From JBBDYH01 sp040901795 (GTDB lineage: Bacteria > Planctomycetota > Planctomycetia > Pirellulales > JALHPA01): a stretch of 28,804 bases of DNA. Shown in pieces: positions 15,394-24,317 of the stretch; positions within the stretch are counted from its first letter, which is position 1, and the number at the start of each line of letters is the position of its first letter. A program made the position numbers and the translations under genes. Location of the stretch: positions 1 through 28,804 of the forward strand of contig JBBDYH010000068.1 of the NCBI GenBank assembly GCA_040901795.1, given 5' to 3'. Below the pieces are notes generated by a model. It saw nothing but the letters and a program-made list of their open reading frames with translations. It did no database searches and was not told the DNA's origin.

Positions 15394-15428
15394 TTCCAGG
15401 TTCAAGGCTTCACGTTCAAGGTTCAAAG
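15393..15428. repeat. TTCAAGG-type short tandem repeat after the oxidoreductase gene
   Basis: TTCCAGG, TTCAAGG, TTCACG, TTCAAGG, TTCAAAGG in succession, starting at the stop codon of the oxidoreductase gene. It looks like a degenerate member of an interspersed repeat family. No function can be read. Confidence 0.55.
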
Positions 15429-15798
15429 GCGCTGGTCGGGAGGCAGATCGTCCGGCGGCCATGCCCGGGGTGTGGGTGCGCGCCAAGAAGAGGACTCTGA
15501 ACACATTTATGTTGTGCGCAGACCAGATCGGTCAACGTAAATGCTACCGCAAGGTGCAGGCGGAAAACCACCTACAGAGGATGAGATTTGCATTCCACCC
15601 CCTGCAAGGAATCCTTTGGCTTTTCTAGCGGAATTGGCCTGGAGGCTTCCGCTCATGCCTGGCACCGGATAGACTAGCGGGCCTGATTATTTGCAGGGCT
15701 GACGTAATCTATTGCCACGAAGGCTGGCACGGACGGGCGTGCACCCTTGCAGAATGTAGGCCAGGCGGGCCGCGCACCTTTTGATTTCTTAGCTGACG
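15429..15798. other. Intergenic region upstream of the glycan cluster
   Basis: About 370 bp without a recognisable gene. It presumably contains the promoter of the downstream plus-strand cluster, but no clear boxes are visible and no strong Shine-Dalgarno precedes the next ATG. Confidence 0.45.
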
Positions 15799-18369
15799 AT
15801 GCAACGGCTTGCTCGATCCCCTTCTACCAAACGGATTGAAGCCGCTCAGGCGGCGCCGGAGGCGATACAGGTGTCGCCATCGCCGGCCTCAAGCGTTCAG
15901 CGGCGCGCTATCGTAGAGGGGAAGTTCTTCCGGCAGCGCGGCGAAAGGCTCCGGTTGTTCGGCTTTACCTATGGGCCGTTCCGTCCGCAAGCGAACGGCG
16001 ATCTGTTCCCTGAGGCCAAACAGGCGCGGCAAGACTTCGCGAAAATGTCGGCGCTGGGCGCTAACGCTATTCGCACCTACCATGTGCCGCCCGAGTGGCT
16101 GTTGGATGCGGCCGGCGAAGACTTGAATTTCCTGGTCGACATCCCGTGGTCGAAGCACTTGTGCTTTCTAGACAGCCGCACGGCCCGCCGCGAAGCACGT
16201 GAAGCGGTACGGAACGCCGCCCGTGCGGGCCACCGATTCGGCAATATGCTGGCCTATAGCATCGGCAACGAGATCCCCCCCGACGTCGTGCGCTGGCATG
16301 GGGCGAGCCGCATCGAGCGTTTTCTCCGAGAACTGATGGACACGAGCAAACAGGCCGATCCTGCTGGGCTGGTCACGTTCGGCAACTACCCGCCAACAGA
16401 ATACCTCGACCTGTCGTTCCTGGACTTCGTGACGTTCAACGTCTACTTGCACGACCGCGAGACATTTCGCCGGTATTGCTTCCGGCTGCAGAACCTGGTG
16501 GGCGACAAGCCGCTGGTGTTGGGCGAGATCGGCATGGACACGATCCGCAATGGGGAGTTGGGGCAAGCGGAGTTTTTGTCGGGCCATCTGGAAGAAACGC
16601 GGTTGCTTGGCCTAGCGGGCAGCTTTGTTTTCTCTTGGACCGACGAGTGGTACACCGGCCAGCATGAAGTGCGGGAGTGGGCCTTTGGCGTTACGTCCGC
16701 CGATCGGCTGCCGAAGGCGTCGTACTTTGCGCTCAGCGAGACGGCGGGACGCTCCGCGGCCGAGTTGCTGCCGCGGACTCCGCGAGTTTCAGTGGTCGTC
16801 TGCTCCTACAACGGCGGCGCGACGCTGGAGGAGTGTTTGCGGTCGCTTGGAGCACTCGACTATCCGGACTTCGAAGTGATCCTCGTCGACGATGGCTCGA
16901 CCGACAATACGCCTGAGATTGCCGCCAAGTTTCCCGCCGTGCGGACGATCCGCCAAACCAATCGCGGCCTGAGCGAGGCGCGCAATGTCGGGCTGCGAGT
17001 GGCGACTGGCGAGATCATCGCTTACACCGACTCCGACTGTTACGTCGATCAGGATTGGCTGAATCATCTTGTCGGGCAGCTCTTAGCCGGAGGCGCAACG
17101 GGAGTCGGGGGCCCGAACTTTGCGCCCGAGGATGGGGCAACCGCCGCTTGCGTCGCCGCTTGCCCAGGGCAACCGACGCATGTACTGGAAAGCGACCAGG
17201 TCGCCGAACACATTCCGGGCTGCAATATGGCGTTTCGCCGCGAGACCCTGGAGGCGATCAACGGATTTGACCCGCAGTTTCGCAAGGCTGGCGACGATGT
17301 CGACGTCTGCTGGCGCCTGCAGCAGGGGGGCCACTGGATCACGTTTGCACCCGCGGCATTTGTCTGGCATCACCGGCGGCAGAACCCGCGGCAGTATCTG
17401 CGGCAACAGGCGGGCTACGGCGAAGCGGAAGCGCTGTTGCGCTTCAAGCACCCGGACAAGTTTAATGGGCGCGGACACGGCAAATGGGACGGCGTGCTCT
17501 ACGGGGCGTCGCTGCGGGGGTTGGTGTTGGATAAGTCGATTGTTTATCGCGGGACGTTTGGCTGCGGTTTTTTCCAGTGCATTTACAAGCCGGGGCCCGC
17601 GTACTGGGCGATGGTCCCGGGGACGCTCGAGTGGCAGGCCGCGGTGGCGGCGCTCTTGCCGTTTGGCTTTTTTTGGTGGCCGATCTGGCTGGCCTGCGGG
17701 ATCATGTTCGGATTGTCGGGTCTGGTGGCCGTGGCGCAGGCAGCCCAAGCGCGGCTGGCGCCCCAGCACGATGGCTGGCGCTCGCGCGCTCTGATGGCGG
17801 TGATGTGCTATCTGCAGCCGCTGGTGCGCTCGCTGGCGCGTTACAAAACGCGATACTTGGGGCATGCGGCGGAATCGCGGCCGTCACTGGGGCGGCTGAA
17901 CAAGGGGCGCCGTTTTCGGCCACTCCAGCAAGCGGCGTACTGGTCGCCGGCAGGGTGCAGTGGCCGAACGGAGTTGTTGCACGAGGTGATCGGCTATCTC
18001 AAATCGCACCGGTGCAACGCGACGATTGATACGGGTTGGTCGGAATCGGATCTGGAAGTGTTTCGCGGGCCGTGGACGGCGGTGCGGGCAAGAACCGTTC
18101 AGGAGGAGCACGGGCACGGGAACCGCCTGGTGCGCGTCCGTTACCAAATGCGGTTAACCGCCTTAACGAAAGCGGCGGCCTTGTTTGCGGCGGCGACGAC
18201 GGTGTTTTTGGCTTGCTTCAGCGGCCTGGCGGCGGGCGTGTGGCTCGGCGTCGTCGCGGTCCTGTTTGCAATCGGGTGGTATCGCTGGGCATGGCTGGCG
18301 GGCCGCATGGATGAAGTCGTGGACCAATTGGCAGGGAAGTCAGGCTGGCTGCGGGAGAGTAATGAATGA
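15799..18369 (+). CDS. Glycoside hydrolase-like domain fused to family 2 glycosyltransferase, membrane-bound
   Basis: An 856-residue bifunctional-looking protein. Residues ~40-325 form a TIM-barrel domain of the clan-A glycosidase type. Candidate acid/base and nucleophile glutamates are in YSIGNEIP (E158) and LGEIGMD (E243), and the barrel closes with FVFSWTDEWY. Residues ~329-600 are a GT2 (GT-A) domain: VSVVVCSYNGG, VDDGSTDNT, the DxD-type AYTDSDCYVD (D411, D413), GCNMAFRRE and the acidic AGDDVDVCWRLQ near 497-506. Hydrophobic segments at ~615-655 and ~790-835 anchor it in the membrane. There is no signal peptide, so both domains may be cytoplasmic. It heads a plus-strand glycan cluster. 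GT2 identity is firm; hydrolase activity of the N-domain is inferred from the two glutamates. Confidence 0.88.
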   Translation: MQRLARSPSTKRIEAAQAAPEAIQVSPSPASSVQRRAIVEGKFFRQRGERLRLFGFTYGPFRPQANGDLFPEAKQARQDFAKMSALGANAIRTYHVPPEWLLDAAGEDLNFLVDIPWSKHLCFLDSRTARREAREAVRNAARAGHRFGNMLAYSIGNEIPPDVVRWHGASRIERFLRELMDTSKQADPAGLVTFGNYPPTEYLDLSFLDFVTFNVYLHDRETFRRYCFRLQNLVGDKPLVLGEIGMDTIRNGELGQAEFLSGHLEETRLLGLAGSFVFSWTDEWYTGQHEVREWAFGVTSADRLPKASYFALSETAGRSAAELLPRTPRVSVVVCSYNGGATLEECLRSLGALDYPDFEVILVDDGSTDNTPEIAAKFPAVRTIRQTNRGLSEARNVGLRVATGEIIAYTDSDCYVDQDWLNHLVGQLLAGGATGVGGPNFAPEDGATAACVAACPGQPTHVLESDQVAEHIPGCNMAFRRETLEAINGFDPQFRKAGDDVDVCWRLQQGGHWITFAPAAFVWHHRRQNPRQYLRQQAGYGEAEALLRFKHPDKFNGRGHGKWDGVLYGASLRGLVLDKSIVYRGTFGCGFFQCIYKPGPAYWAMVPGTLEWQAAVAALLPFGFFWWPIWLACGIMFGLSGLVAVAQAAQARLAPQHDGWRSRALMAVMCYLQPLVRSLARYKTRYLGHAAESRPSLGRLNKGRRFRPLQQAAYWSPAGCSGRTELLHEVIGYLKSHRCNATIDTGWSESDLEVFRGPWTAVRARTVQEEHGHGNRLVRVRYQMRLTALTKAAALFAAATTVFLACFSGLAAGVWLGVVAVLFAIGWYRWAWLAGRMDEVVDQLAGKSGWLRESNE

Positions 18370-18478
18370 ATCTCTGTGTCGAGGTAGTGGTATGAGTTTG
18401 CGATCGACTTTGGCGACAGATCGACATTCGCGAGCGCGATCGCCTAGCGATGCGGGGCGCCCCGCAGAGGTATGAGCC

Positions 18479-19663
18479 ATGGGTTCCTCGTCGCTAAGAA
18501 TTGTAGTCACCGGGATGGCGGTGACGTATCCGTTGGGAGGCGTGTTCTGGGACTACATTCAGTATCCGCTAGGTCTGGCCCGATTGGGGCACGACGTCCT
18601 CTATCTCGAAGATACTGAGCGTTGGTTCTATGACCCGGTAGGCGAAACGTTCGTCGAATCAGGCGATCAGAACGCACGGCGGTTTGCGGCATTCGTGAGC
18701 GACTTTGCTCCGCCGCTCGAGGACCGCTGGTCGGTGCGAGATGTTCGAGGTGATTCATTCGGACGATCGTGGCGGGAGGTCCAGGAGTTTTGCCGAACTG
18801 CCGACGTGTTTCTCAATGTGTCGGCTTCAGTTTCGCCGCGCGAGGAGTACCTTTCCGCTCAGGTCTGCGCGATAATCGATTCTGATCCGCTCTACACACA
18901 GGCGTGGGCTCGCGATGTTCCCAATTTGTTGTCGCCGTACGACGTAGTTTTCACGTTTGGCTTGAACGTGGGATCGCCAGGCTGCCCTATTGAAACACAC
19001 GGAAGGGAATGGATTCCCACGCGTCAACCTGTTGTTCTAGACTCATTCGCAAGTCAAGTGGTTCCGCTGTTTGAACGACGTCGAGTCTTGACCACGGTCG
19101 CGTCGTGGGAGCCGAAGGAAAAAGGCCCCGAGGTGAATGGTGTCAAGTTTTATGGAAAGAGCGTGGAATTAGAGCGCTTTATGGGATTTCCTCGGCGTAG
19201 CCCGCTGCCAATGGAGATCGCATTGAGCGGGCCCGCACCGCGGCAGCTTTTTGAGGACCAGGGATGGCTGTTGCGCGACCCTTTCAGCGTATCGGGCCGT
19301 CCGGGCGATTATCGCGATTATCTGGCGCATTCGTTTGCCGAGTGGAGCGTGGCCAAAAACGCGTACGTGGCTACGCGGAGCGGGTGGTTTTCGTGCCGCT
19401 CGGCATGTTATTTGGCGCTGGGTGTGCCGGTAATCGTGCAGGATACGGGCTTTGGCGATACCGTCCCGACAGGCGAGGGCGTACTTGCATTTGAGACGCT
19501 TGACGAGGCCACTGCGGCCGTCGAGGAAGTGATGGCAAATTACCCCAAGCATAGTCGCGCGGCCGGCGAAATCGCCGAGGCCTTTTTCGACTCAGACCGT
19601 GTGCTGAGCGAGCTTCTTGAATCCGCACATCGTGTTCATCCTGCGTTGCGGGGGACAGTATGA
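18479..19663 (+). CDS. GT-B-like glycosyltransferase
   Basis: A 394-residue soluble protein. The N-terminus (RIVVTGMAVTYPLGGVFWDY, then GLARLGHDVLYLED) is typical of the acceptor domain of GT-B enzymes. The C-terminal part resembles the nucleotide-sugar-binding half of family 1/4-type transferases: SRSGWFSCRS-like ATRSGWFSCRSACYLALGVP, VIVQDTGFGDTVPTGEGVLAF, and EATAAVEEVM. The specific Glu of the EXE motif is not obvious, so the exact family is unsure. AGAGGT lies about 9 bases before the ATG. It is 109 bp after the GT2 fusion gene and its last four bases (ATGA) overlap the next gene, indicating a shared transcript. Confidence 0.75.
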   Translation: MGSSSLRIVVTGMAVTYPLGGVFWDYIQYPLGLARLGHDVLYLEDTERWFYDPVGETFVESGDQNARRFAAFVSDFAPPLEDRWSVRDVRGDSFGRSWREVQEFCRTADVFLNVSASVSPREEYLSAQVCAIIDSDPLYTQAWARDVPNLLSPYDVVFTFGLNVGSPGCPIETHGREWIPTRQPVVLDSFASQVVPLFERRRVLTTVASWEPKEKGPEVNGVKFYGKSVELERFMGFPRRSPLPMEIALSGPAPRQLFEDQGWLLRDPFSVSGRPGDYRDYLAHSFAEWSVAKNAYVATRSGWFSCRSACYLALGVPVIVQDTGFGDTVPTGEGVLAFETLDEATAAVEEVMANYPKHSRAAGEIAEAFFDSDRVLSELLESAHRVHPALRGTV

Positions 19664-20559
19664 GAGTGCTGATAACCGGCTGGTTCAGCTTCGAACAGAT
19701 GGGAGCCACGGCCGGCGATCTTCTCGCGCGGGATCTGGCGTGTGAGTGGCTTGCGAGCGCCGGTTATGCGTTCGAGATTGCCATTGCGGCGCCGTTCACA
19801 GGGGGCGTGGACTGGCGTGAGGTAGATTCGGGGCAGTATTCGCACCTGTTATTCGTGTGCGGACCTTTTCAATTCTATTCGCCGCTGACCGAGCTTTTCG
19901 CGCGGTTTCCGGATGCGAGGAAAATCGGTTTGAATCTCTCGATGCTCGAGGGGAGAGCCCAAGAACATCATCCGTTCGACGTGTTGTTCGAGCGCGACAG
20001 TTCCAGTTCGTCGCGCCCGGATGTTGTCTTTTTAGCCAGGCAGCCGCTGATACCGGTCGTGGGGCTCGTACTTGTGCATCCACAGACCGAGTACAAACAG
20101 CGGGCACGTCATAAGCAAGTCAAGGAACTGGTCGAACGACTGATCGAGTCGCGCGAGATGGCCGTGGTGCGAGTTGATACTCGACTCGACCAAAACGGCA
20201 CCGGATTGCGAACGCCTGCGGAGATAGAGTCGTTGATTGCGCGTATGGACATGGTGCTCACCACGCGACTACACGGGACCGTTTTCGCCATCAAGAACGG
20301 TGTCCCGGCGGTCGTAATCGACCCGATTGCCGGCGGCGATAAGGTCCACCGTCACGCCGAAACGATTGGTTGGCCCGCGCGCATGATCGCCGACCAAATG
20401 ACGTTCGCGGACCTTGAGCGTGCGTACGAATTCTGCCTGTCAGCAAACGCTCGGGCAAAAGCCAAAGAATGTAGGGAGCGGGCGATTGGCCTGCTGGAAT
20501 CGTTGCCGGTCGATTTTCTGCAGGCCATTAGTGTTAGTGAAGCCGGTCTACCTGCCTGA
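19660..20559 (+). CDS. Polysaccharide pyruvyl transferase-like protein
   Basis: A 299-residue protein of the polysaccharide pyruvyl transferase type (CsaB/WcaK-like). The N-terminal part starts MRVLITGWFSFEQMGATAGDL, resembling the family's opening glycine-rich strand-loop-helix. The diagnostic C-terminal motif is MVLTTRLHGTVFAIKNGVPAVVIDP (about 205-229, with the RLHG histidine), followed by GGDKVHRHAETIG. Family members transfer pyruvate from PEP to sugars or act as GT-B-like glycan-modifying enzymes. It overlaps the preceding glycosyltransferase gene by 4 bases (ATGA) and is 13 bp from the next gene. Acidic pyruvate ketals on an exported glycan are a family-based inference. Confidence 0.78.
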   Translation: MRVLITGWFSFEQMGATAGDLLARDLACEWLASAGYAFEIAIAAPFTGGVDWREVDSGQYSHLLFVCGPFQFYSPLTELFARFPDARKIGLNLSMLEGRAQEHHPFDVLFERDSSSSSRPDVVFLARQPLIPVVGLVLVHPQTEYKQRARHKQVKELVERLIESREMAVVRVDTRLDQNGTGLRTPAEIESLIARMDMVLTTRLHGTVFAIKNGVPAVVIDPIAGGDKVHRHAETIGWPARMIADQMTFADLERAYEFCLSANARAKAKECRERAIGLLESLPVDFLQAISVSEAGLPA

Positions 20560-20572
20560 ATAAAACTGTCTT

Positions 20573-21556
20573 GTGACCTCCAATAATTCAAAAACAGCGT
20601 GCCATTCAGCGACTATGTGGCCCGATCGAGACACGCTCGCACGCGGCCTGAGAGAAGTGTTGAAGTGCCGGGCGCTCGATGTGTTGAATCGCCGGCCGAA
20701 TCACTACTCTTCGACGTTCCCAAGTGAGATTGTTGACTGTGTGTTGGATAGCGGCGAAAGGCGAGAGGTGCTGTGTAAATACTCCGGTGGGATCCATTGC
20801 AGGACGCAAAGCCATTCGCGCGGCGTGGAATATGAGGCTGATATCTATCGGCACGTTCTGCAGCCGAGCGGCATTGCCACCGTCGAGTTCTACGGATCGT
20901 ATCAAGATCCCCAAACCGGTTGGACGTGGTTGGTAATGGAGCATCTTAGGAAGTCCATGACCCTCAATCGAGTGCCCAGACTGCTTGAGGAGGCGGCACA
21001 TTGGATTGGCGCCTTTCATGCCGAGACGGCTTCGATGGTCGACCGACGACGAGGTTGTCTGCGCCGATTGGACGACGCTTATTACCGGGAGTGGGCGGTG
21101 CGCACTAAGGAGCACGTCAATTTGGCGGCCGAGGGGGTGGTTGAAGCAGGCTTTCCACCCGAAGCCAAACTCGATAGTTGCTTGCGCAGGCTCGTCGAAG
21201 CTGATTCATGTATTGTGCACGGCGAGTATTACCCCGCCAACGTAATGGTCCGCGACGGGAAGATATATCCCGTTGATTGGGAATCCGCCTCGATCACAGC
21301 TGGGGAGATTGACCTTGCTGCATTAACGGAGGGCTGGCCTCCGGCTGCCATTTTCCAGTCGAAAGAGGCATACTGCCACAGCCGTTGGCCTGGGGGGGCG
21401 CCGGCGAATTTCGAGCAGACATTCCTGGCCGCACAGGTGTACTGGCATCTCCGCTGGCTCGGTGGCCAACCTGGTTGGGCAAGTTCGCCGCGAGTTGAGT
21501 GGAGGTGGAGGGAACTAGCCCGATGCCTGACAAGAATCAGCGACTCTAGAGGTTAA
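20573..21556 (+). CDS. APH-fold phosphotransferase (aminoglycoside/choline kinase-like)
   Basis: A kinase-like protein of the APH family. Landmarks are VLCKYSGG (candidate ATP-binding lysine 69), WLVMEHL (hinge), GAFHAE, the catalytic loop VHGEYYPANVMV (216-218 HGE) and the metal-binding VDWESAS (235-237). The usual catalytic Asp of HGD is Glu here. The frame can start at GTG 20573 (327 residues) or ATG 20615 (313 residues, MWPDRD); neither has a strong Shine-Dalgarno. It sits 13 bp after the pyruvyl transferase-like gene in the glycan cluster, so a role in phosphorylating a sugar or glycan intermediate is more likely than antibiotic resistance. That role is inference. Confidence 0.75.
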   Translation: MTSNNSKTACHSATMWPDRDTLARGLREVLKCRALDVLNRRPNHYSSTFPSEIVDCVLDSGERREVLCKYSGGIHCRTQSHSRGVEYEADIYRHVLQPSGIATVEFYGSYQDPQTGWTWLVMEHLRKSMTLNRVPRLLEEAAHWIGAFHAETASMVDRRRGCLRRLDDAYYREWAVRTKEHVNLAAEGVVEAGFPPEAKLDSCLRRLVEADSCIVHGEYYPANVMVRDGKIYPVDWESASITAGEIDLAALTEGWPPAAIFQSKEAYCHSRWPGGAPANFEQTFLAAQVYWHLRWLGGQPGWASSPRVEWRWRELARCLTRISDSRG

Positions 21557-21560
21557 CGCC

Positions 21561-22007
21561 ATGCGTTGGTTGCATCTGAGCATGGTCGGTCTGTTGATCG
21601 GCTGCGGCGCCGAGAGCACTGCGCCGCCGGCGTTTGCGCCTGAGCACCGGGAGACGATTAAACAGAACCTCGTCAAGCTCGGCGCCAAAGTGACTGCCGA
21701 GACGACCGACGAACTGTATGTGAGCCTGCGGAACACTCATCTCCAGGTTCGAGAGCTGGGCGGGATCATTGAGGGTACTGTGCAGACGCGACGCGATGTC
21801 CAGGACTTTGGGACCGCGAACGAAGCCGTTGCCATCGGCTTTCTCGAAGCAAGCGAGTTCCAGGAATTCAAGAAGTGGCTCGAAAAGAGCCTCGCGGCAA
21901 ATGCGCCTTCCGTGCTGCGGAGTGAATACAAGGAATTCAAGGTGACGCTGTCGAGCAAGCCATTGCGAACGGTGTTTACGCGTAAGGCATACGCCGAACA
22001 GGAGTAA
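21561..22007 (+). CDS. Hypothetical lipoprotein
   Basis: A 148-residue predicted lipoprotein: MRWLHLSMVGLLIG then lipobox Cys15. The mature domain has a mixed alpha/beta pattern (KLGAKVTAETTDELYVSLRN; LGGIIEGTVQTRRDVQ; KKWLEKSLAANAP). It may be a small periplasmic alpha/beta fold; I do not recognise a family. AGAGG lies 9 bases before the ATG. It starts 4 bp after the kinase stop and so may be co-transcribed with the glycan cluster, or it may begin a new unit. Confidence 0.75.
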   Translation: MRWLHLSMVGLLIGCGAESTAPPAFAPEHRETIKQNLVKLGAKVTAETTDELYVSLRNTHLQVRELGGIIEGTVQTRRDVQDFGTANEAVAIGFLEASEFQEFKKWLEKSLAANAPSVLRSEYKEFKVTLSSKPLRTVFTRKAYAEQE

Positions 22008-22125
22008 CCGTCACTTTTGCGTCGCCGGCTCGAGGAGGATTGTAACTCTGCCGACGTCTTGAGACGCCATGGCCGCCGTTCTATGCTGATGAACGAATCC
22101 GAGGATCTGGCATGTGGAGCCACCG

Positions 22126-23043
22126 ATGATTGCAACACGCCGACGCGCCTTCACGCTGGTTGAGCTGCTGGTAGTGATTGCGATCCTGGGAATTCTCGTG
22201 GCTGTGCTCCTGCCGGCGGTACAGAGCGCGCGCGAGACCGCTCGCAAGTCGCAGTGCCTGAATAATCTGAAGCAGATCGGCCTGGCCGTCTTGAATTATG
22301 AGCAGGCCAAGAAGATTCTGCCGCCCGGCGGTGTCTGGGAGTCGGATGGACGGCATGGCGGTTCCATCTACGTGCACATCCTTCCGATGTTGGAGGAGAC
22401 CGGCCTCTATCAGGTGTTTGATTTCCGCCGGACCAACGTGGATGACACGGTTCTTCCGGGAACGAACCAGAGGGCCGATGCGACCGTGATCCCGACGCTC
22501 ATCTGCCCGAGCGATGATCGCCAGACGCATTACGATGGAAAGGTGGCCCACAACTACGCCGCGTCGCGCGGTCCCACAGAGGTGTGGTTGAACGAGGATT
22601 CGATTTGCGACTACCCCTGGGCGAACTTGGCCATGGCACCGGTCGATGACCCGCGCGATTTTGCCGGGCCGTTCACGCGCGTGGGCACGCAGGAGCGACT
22701 GCGGGGGATTAAAGACGGGTTGACGAAGACGATTTTTTTCGGAGAGGTTCGCCCGCAGTGTTCGGAGCACTCGCGCAATGGATGGGTGGCGTCGAACAAC
22801 GGCAATGGCTATTGCACGACGCTGATTCCGATCAATTTCGACACTTGCAACGACGCCGCGCCCGACCCTTGCCGCCGGTCCAATAACTGGAACACGGAAG
22901 TGGGGTTCAAGTCGACGCATTCGGGCGGGGCCCTGTTCCTGTTCGGCGACGACAGCGTGCGGTTTATCGCCGAGGAGATTGATCATGCGACGTATCAGTT
23001 GCTCGGGGCAAAAAATGACGGCCAGGTGATTGCTGGGTACTAG
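22126..23043 (+). CDS. DUF1559 prepilin-type protein (planctomycete pseudopilin family)
   Basis: A 305-residue protein with a type IV prepilin leader and methylation site (RRRAFTLVELLVVIAILGIL; cleavage expected before F). It continues as AVQSARETARKSQCLNNLKQIGLAVLNYE and ends with the H-x9-DG-like motif HSGGALFLFGDDSVRFI. This is the hallmark DUF1559 architecture that is greatly expanded in planctomycetes. The frame is open to a GTG at 22114, but GGAG at 22115-22118 works as a Shine-Dalgarno for the ATG at 22126, which is preferred. Such proteins are probably exported via a type II secretion/type IV pilus-like prepilin peptidase and anchored in the membrane. The individual role is unknown. 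Confidence 0.93.
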   Translation: MIATRRRAFTLVELLVVIAILGILVAVLLPAVQSARETARKSQCLNNLKQIGLAVLNYEQAKKILPPGGVWESDGRHGGSIYVHILPMLEETGLYQVFDFRRTNVDDTVLPGTNQRADATVIPTLICPSDDRQTHYDGKVAHNYAASRGPTEVWLNEDSICDYPWANLAMAPVDDPRDFAGPFTRVGTQERLRGIKDGLTKTIFFGEVRPQCSEHSRNGWVASNNGNGYCTTLIPINFDTCNDAAPDPCRRSNNWNTEVGFKSTHSGGALFLFGDDSVRFIAEEIDHATYQLLGAKNDGQVIAGY

Positions 23044-23144
23044 TGCCCGGGACGTTTTAGTCTGTAGTTCAGACAGAGGAAATCACTGCCCAATACGGTC
23101 TGCGGGGCTGCGAACCTTCCGCGGTCGTGGTTGTCTGGACCGGG

Positions 23145-24317
23145 ATGCACTTGCGCCAACTACAGCATGATCAACAGCACTGCCTGCGCGTCGCGGCCGA
23201 GGCGCTGGGGGAACCGGTCCGCGCGCTCGTGCTCGACGAAGACGTGGAGCAGCCGCTCCTGACGCGCCTGCGGCGTGAATCGCGGGTGGGCTTGGATGGC
23301 GGTCCGGTGGTGGTTCGCTTTGTCGATGAGCGGCGCGGCCATCGGCTGGAGCTGGGTGTCGATCTGTTTCGGCTGCGCGTCGAAGGCGACACAATTCGGC
23401 TGGCTCACGTCATGGCGCCACGCAACTGGGATGCTACGGAATCATGCTATGAGTTTTGGGCCGTGCCACGGCGGCACTATCGGCGATTCTATCGCTTCGC
23501 TCGCCAACTCCTGCGGCAACGGCAGCGTCAGGCGCCGCCGCTCTTGCGCGCGCAGGAACTCGCGCGTCTGTGGAGCAACACGATCGGCTTTTTGCGACAC
23601 GGCGGCGAATCGCTCAAGCGCTACGGCGTACCGCAAAAGCGCGGCGTGCTGCTGCTGGGCGAGCCGGGGAACGGGAAGACGATGGCTTGCCGCTGGTTGC
23701 GCGATCAGTGCAACCGCTTTCGGCTGGCATGGGATGTCGTCACCGCCGAGCAGTTCGAAGCGGCGCGCGGCGAGGGGAACGCTCATGCGTTGTTTCAGCT
23801 CGACCGGCCGGGGGTGAAACTCTTTGACGATGTCGACCTGGGCGTCCGAGAAGGTCGCGGTGTTGGCCACTCCGGCCCGCAGTCCACATTGCTCTGCGGC
23901 CTCGACGGACTGGATGTGCATTGCGGCGTCGTGTATCTGTTTACCTCGAACGCGCGCATGGAGGATCTCGATCCCGCATTTCGCCGGCCCGGGCGCATCG
24001 ATCTGGTGATGCACTTTCCGCGGCCTGAGGCGGCGCTGCGCCGCCGGTTTATCGCCGAACATTGGCATGCGGATATCGCTACGGCGATCAACGTCGAGCG
24101 CGCCGTTGCCGACACCGAAGGGCTCAGCTTTGCCGAGCTCGACGAGGTCAAAAAGCTGCTGGTGCTTGGATTCTTGGAGAACGGCCGGTGGGATTGGCAC
24201 GATGCTTGGGAAAGCTTTGTGCGCGGTCGCAACGACGGCGGCTCTCGCCGAGCGATCGGATTCAACTGCCACGAGTCACGCGGTAGGGCGTGTCAGGCGG
24301 CAAGGCTGGAGATGTGA
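23145..24317 (+). CDS. AAA-family ATPase
   Basis: An AAA ATPase of about 390 residues. The N-terminal ~145 residues are a family-specific domain without recognised motifs. The ATPase core has Walker A GEPGNGKT (about 172-179 from this start), Walker B KLFDDVDL (about 225-232), sensor-1-like LFTSNARM and the second-region-of-homology FRRPGRID. The second acidic residue of Walker B is Asp instead of the usual Glu. The frame extends to GTG 23127; ATG 23145 is used here without a strong Shine-Dalgarno to decide. Its last 42 bases overlap, in antisense, the end of the M48 peptidase gene. Substrate or partner is unknown; the FtsH/CDC48-like core suggests protein remodelling. Confidence 0.85.
   Translation: MHLRQLQHDQQHCLRVAAEALGEPVRALVLDEDVEQPLLTRLRRESRVGLDGGPVVVRFVDERRGHRLELGVDLFRLRVEGDTIRLAHVMAPRNWDATESCYEFWAVPRRHYRRFYRFARQLLRQRQRQAPPLLRAQELARLWSNTIGFLRHGGESLKRYGVPQKRGVLLLGEPGNGKTMACRWLRDQCNRFRLAWDVVTAEQFEAARGEGNAHALFQLDRPGVKLFDDVDLGVREGRGVGHSGPQSTLLCGLDGLDVHCGVVYLFTSNARMEDLDPAFRRPGRIDLVMHFPRPEAALRRRFIAEHWHADIATAINVERAVADTEGLSFAELDEVKKLLVLGFLENGRWDWHDAWESFVRGRNDGGSRRAIGFNCHESRGRACQAARLEM

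Noticed and set aside
17083..17865. Minus-strand open frame opposite the GT2 domain
   Set aside because: Antisense to a coding region with full GT2 motifs; no features of its own.
18452..18465. GCGGGGCGCCCCGC palindrome between the two glycosyltransferase genes
   Set aside because: Short, no T-run and expected occasionally at this GC content; not enough to call a terminator or operator.
20573..21556. Antibiotic-resistance aminoglycoside phosphotransferase
   Set aside because: Only the general APH fold is supported; the glycan-gene context and HGE loop argue against a resistance call.
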